Positions 4,763 through 5,515 of a DNA stretch of 5,515 bases are shown in pieces (positions within the stretch are counted from its first letter, which is position 1; every line of letters starts with the position of its first letter). A model generated the notes under the pieces. That model was not told the origin of the DNA, searched no databases, and saw only the letters and a list, made by a program, of their open reading frames with translations. Both the position numbers and the translations under genes were made by a program. The DNA comes from Deltaproteobacteria bacterium (GTDB lineage: Bacteria > Bdellovibrionota > O2-12-FULL-43-9 > JACQJE01), in NCBI GenBank assembly GCA_016205125.1, contig JACQJE010000039.1:1-5515 (forward strand). Reading direction: 5' to 3'.

Positions 4763-5515
4763 ATGTCTTACTATATCGGACTGGATGCACATACTGCAAC
4801 ATGCATGTTTGTCACTTTGGACAGCGAAGGAAAAGCAGTGAGCAATCTAAATTGTGCGACAACGGAGGGAAATTTGCTCAGGTATGTTCGTTCTCATCAA
4901 GGACGCAAAAAATTGGTATTTGAAGAGTCGCATCTCGCGCAATGGCTCTATTTGCTGCTTAAAGACGAGGTGAATGAATTAGTTGTTTGCAATCCTCTCT
5001 ATCTGGGGAAAAAGCAGGGTTCCAAAACGGATTCGAGAGATGCATGGCATCTGGCCAACGAACTCAGGTGCGGACATGTCATACCCGTGTTTCACGCTGA
5101 CCATCCTCTGATGGAGTTGAGGTGTTGGGTTGAAGCATACAACGATCTGGTGCAAGACATGACACGGGCTAAAAATCGATACAAAGCTCTATTTCGTTCG
5201 CGGGGGTTGGCGACGGCAGGTTCGACAATCTACAAGCAGCCCGAACGAATGAAAGAACTGAGTTTTGAAAGCGAGAGATTTGTCGCTGAGAATCTCTTTG
5301 AGCAGATTGCTCATATGGGCGAAACCAAAGCCGCTTATTCCAAGAAGTTCAAAAGCATCGCGAAGCAGCATAAAAGCATCAGGAATCTCTGTTCGATTCC
5401 CGGCTTTGACGTCATTCGTTCCGCAGCAGTGGCCGCGCTTGTCTGCTCCCCCGAGCGGTTTAAGAATAAGCATAAATTCTGGGCTTACGCCATGTTGGTC
5501 AAGCAAGACAGGATC
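4763..5515 (+). CDS. IS110-family DEDD transposase, N-terminal part (3' end outside window)
   Basis: An uninterrupted frame of 251 codons from ATG to the window edge, with no stop yet. The N-terminal RuvC-like DEDD domain begins MSYYIGLDAHTATCMF with D8, followed by E54 in LVFEES and D90 and D93 in SKTDSRDAWHLANEL, matching the acidic residues of the IS110 recombinases. A helical, Lys/Arg-rich middle (about 115-205) follows. The start of the C-terminal Transposase_20 domain is LCSIPGFDVIRSAAVAAL (209-226), and F233 to L245 match its AY-x-L region. The catalytic serine of this family lies further on, outside the window, so activity cannot be judged. The enzyme exchanges DNA strands of a circularised element, guided by its bridge RNA. 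The frame is undamaged so far, suggesting a recent or active copy. Subgroup (IS110 or IS1111) is not resolved. Confidence 0.9.
   Translation, partial: MSYYIGLDAHTATCMFVTLDSEGKAVSNLNCATTEGNLLRYVRSHQGRKKLVFEESHLAQWLYLLLKDEVNELVVCNPLYLGKKQGSKTDSRDAWHLANELRCGHVIPVFHADHPLMELRCWVEAYNDLVQDMTRAKNRYKALFRSRGLATAGSTIYKQPERMKELSFESERFVAENLFEQIAHMGETKAAYSKKFKSIAKQHKSIRNLCSIPGFDVIRSAAVAALVCSPERFKNKHKFWAYAMLVKQDRI

Larger units (their letters stand above)
4641..5515 (+). mobile_element. IS110-family insertion sequence, left part (right end outside window)
   Basis: The element comprises a structured noncoding left region and a DEDD transposase frame running off the window. IS110 elements usually lack terminal inverted repeats and do not make clear target duplications, so the exact left edge cannot be read. 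It must lie after the HMA ribosome binding site (4574) and probably before the left arm of the inverted repeat at 4641; 4641 is a conservative start. The HMA gene coding region appears intact. Confidence 0.8.

Noticed and set aside
5189..5506. Minus-strand frame within the transposase
   Set aside because: It is antisense to the intact IS110 transposase frame and has no domain or ribosome binding site of note.

Overview
This is a bacterial window of about 5.5 kb with densely packed genes and roughly balanced base composition. It probably comes from a Gram-negative, environmental lineage: there are two Sec-exported proteins, a RimK-type ligase, a membrane di-iron hydroxylase and strong GGAGG-type ribosome binding sites. 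The sequence alone does not fix the phylum. Six genes are supported, and the two outermost are cut by the window edges.

Region 1 (2-1368, plus strand) holds the 3' end of a DUF1704/QEGLA-family protein, related to zincin-like metallocarboxypeptidases. A complete RimK-type ATP-grasp glutamate ligase follows 23 bases later. This looks like an operon pairing an enzyme that adds amino acids to protein C-termini with one that may remove them. Region 2 (1369-1568) is a 200-base intergenic stretch. It carries one and a half copies of a familiar dispersed bacterial repeat and an interrupted hairpin.

Region 3 (1569-4182, plus strand) holds a secreted Ntn-hydrolase of the C45/acyl-CoA:6-APA acyltransferase type with a C-terminal TPR tail. 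A membrane fatty acid hydroxylase/sterol desaturase follows 37 bases downstream. Together they suggest an envelope acyl-amide or lipid modification function, but no substrate can be read from sequence. Region 4 (4189-4563, minus strand) is a small exported heavy-metal-associated (HMA) domain protein. It converges on the hydroxylase gene with only 6 bases between the stop codons.

Region 5 (about 4641-5515, plus strand) is the left part of an IS110-family insertion sequence. A DEDD transposase frame opens at 4763 and runs through the window edge without a stop. The noncoding stretch before it is strongly structured: twin hairpins with the same CGA loop and compensated stems, a third hairpin, and a long-range inverted repeat ending at the transposase start codon. 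This is where IS110-group elements encode their bridge (guide) RNA, so it is the best candidate here for an unusual RNA-guided system. The element sits directly upstream of the HMA gene and may have altered its promoter.
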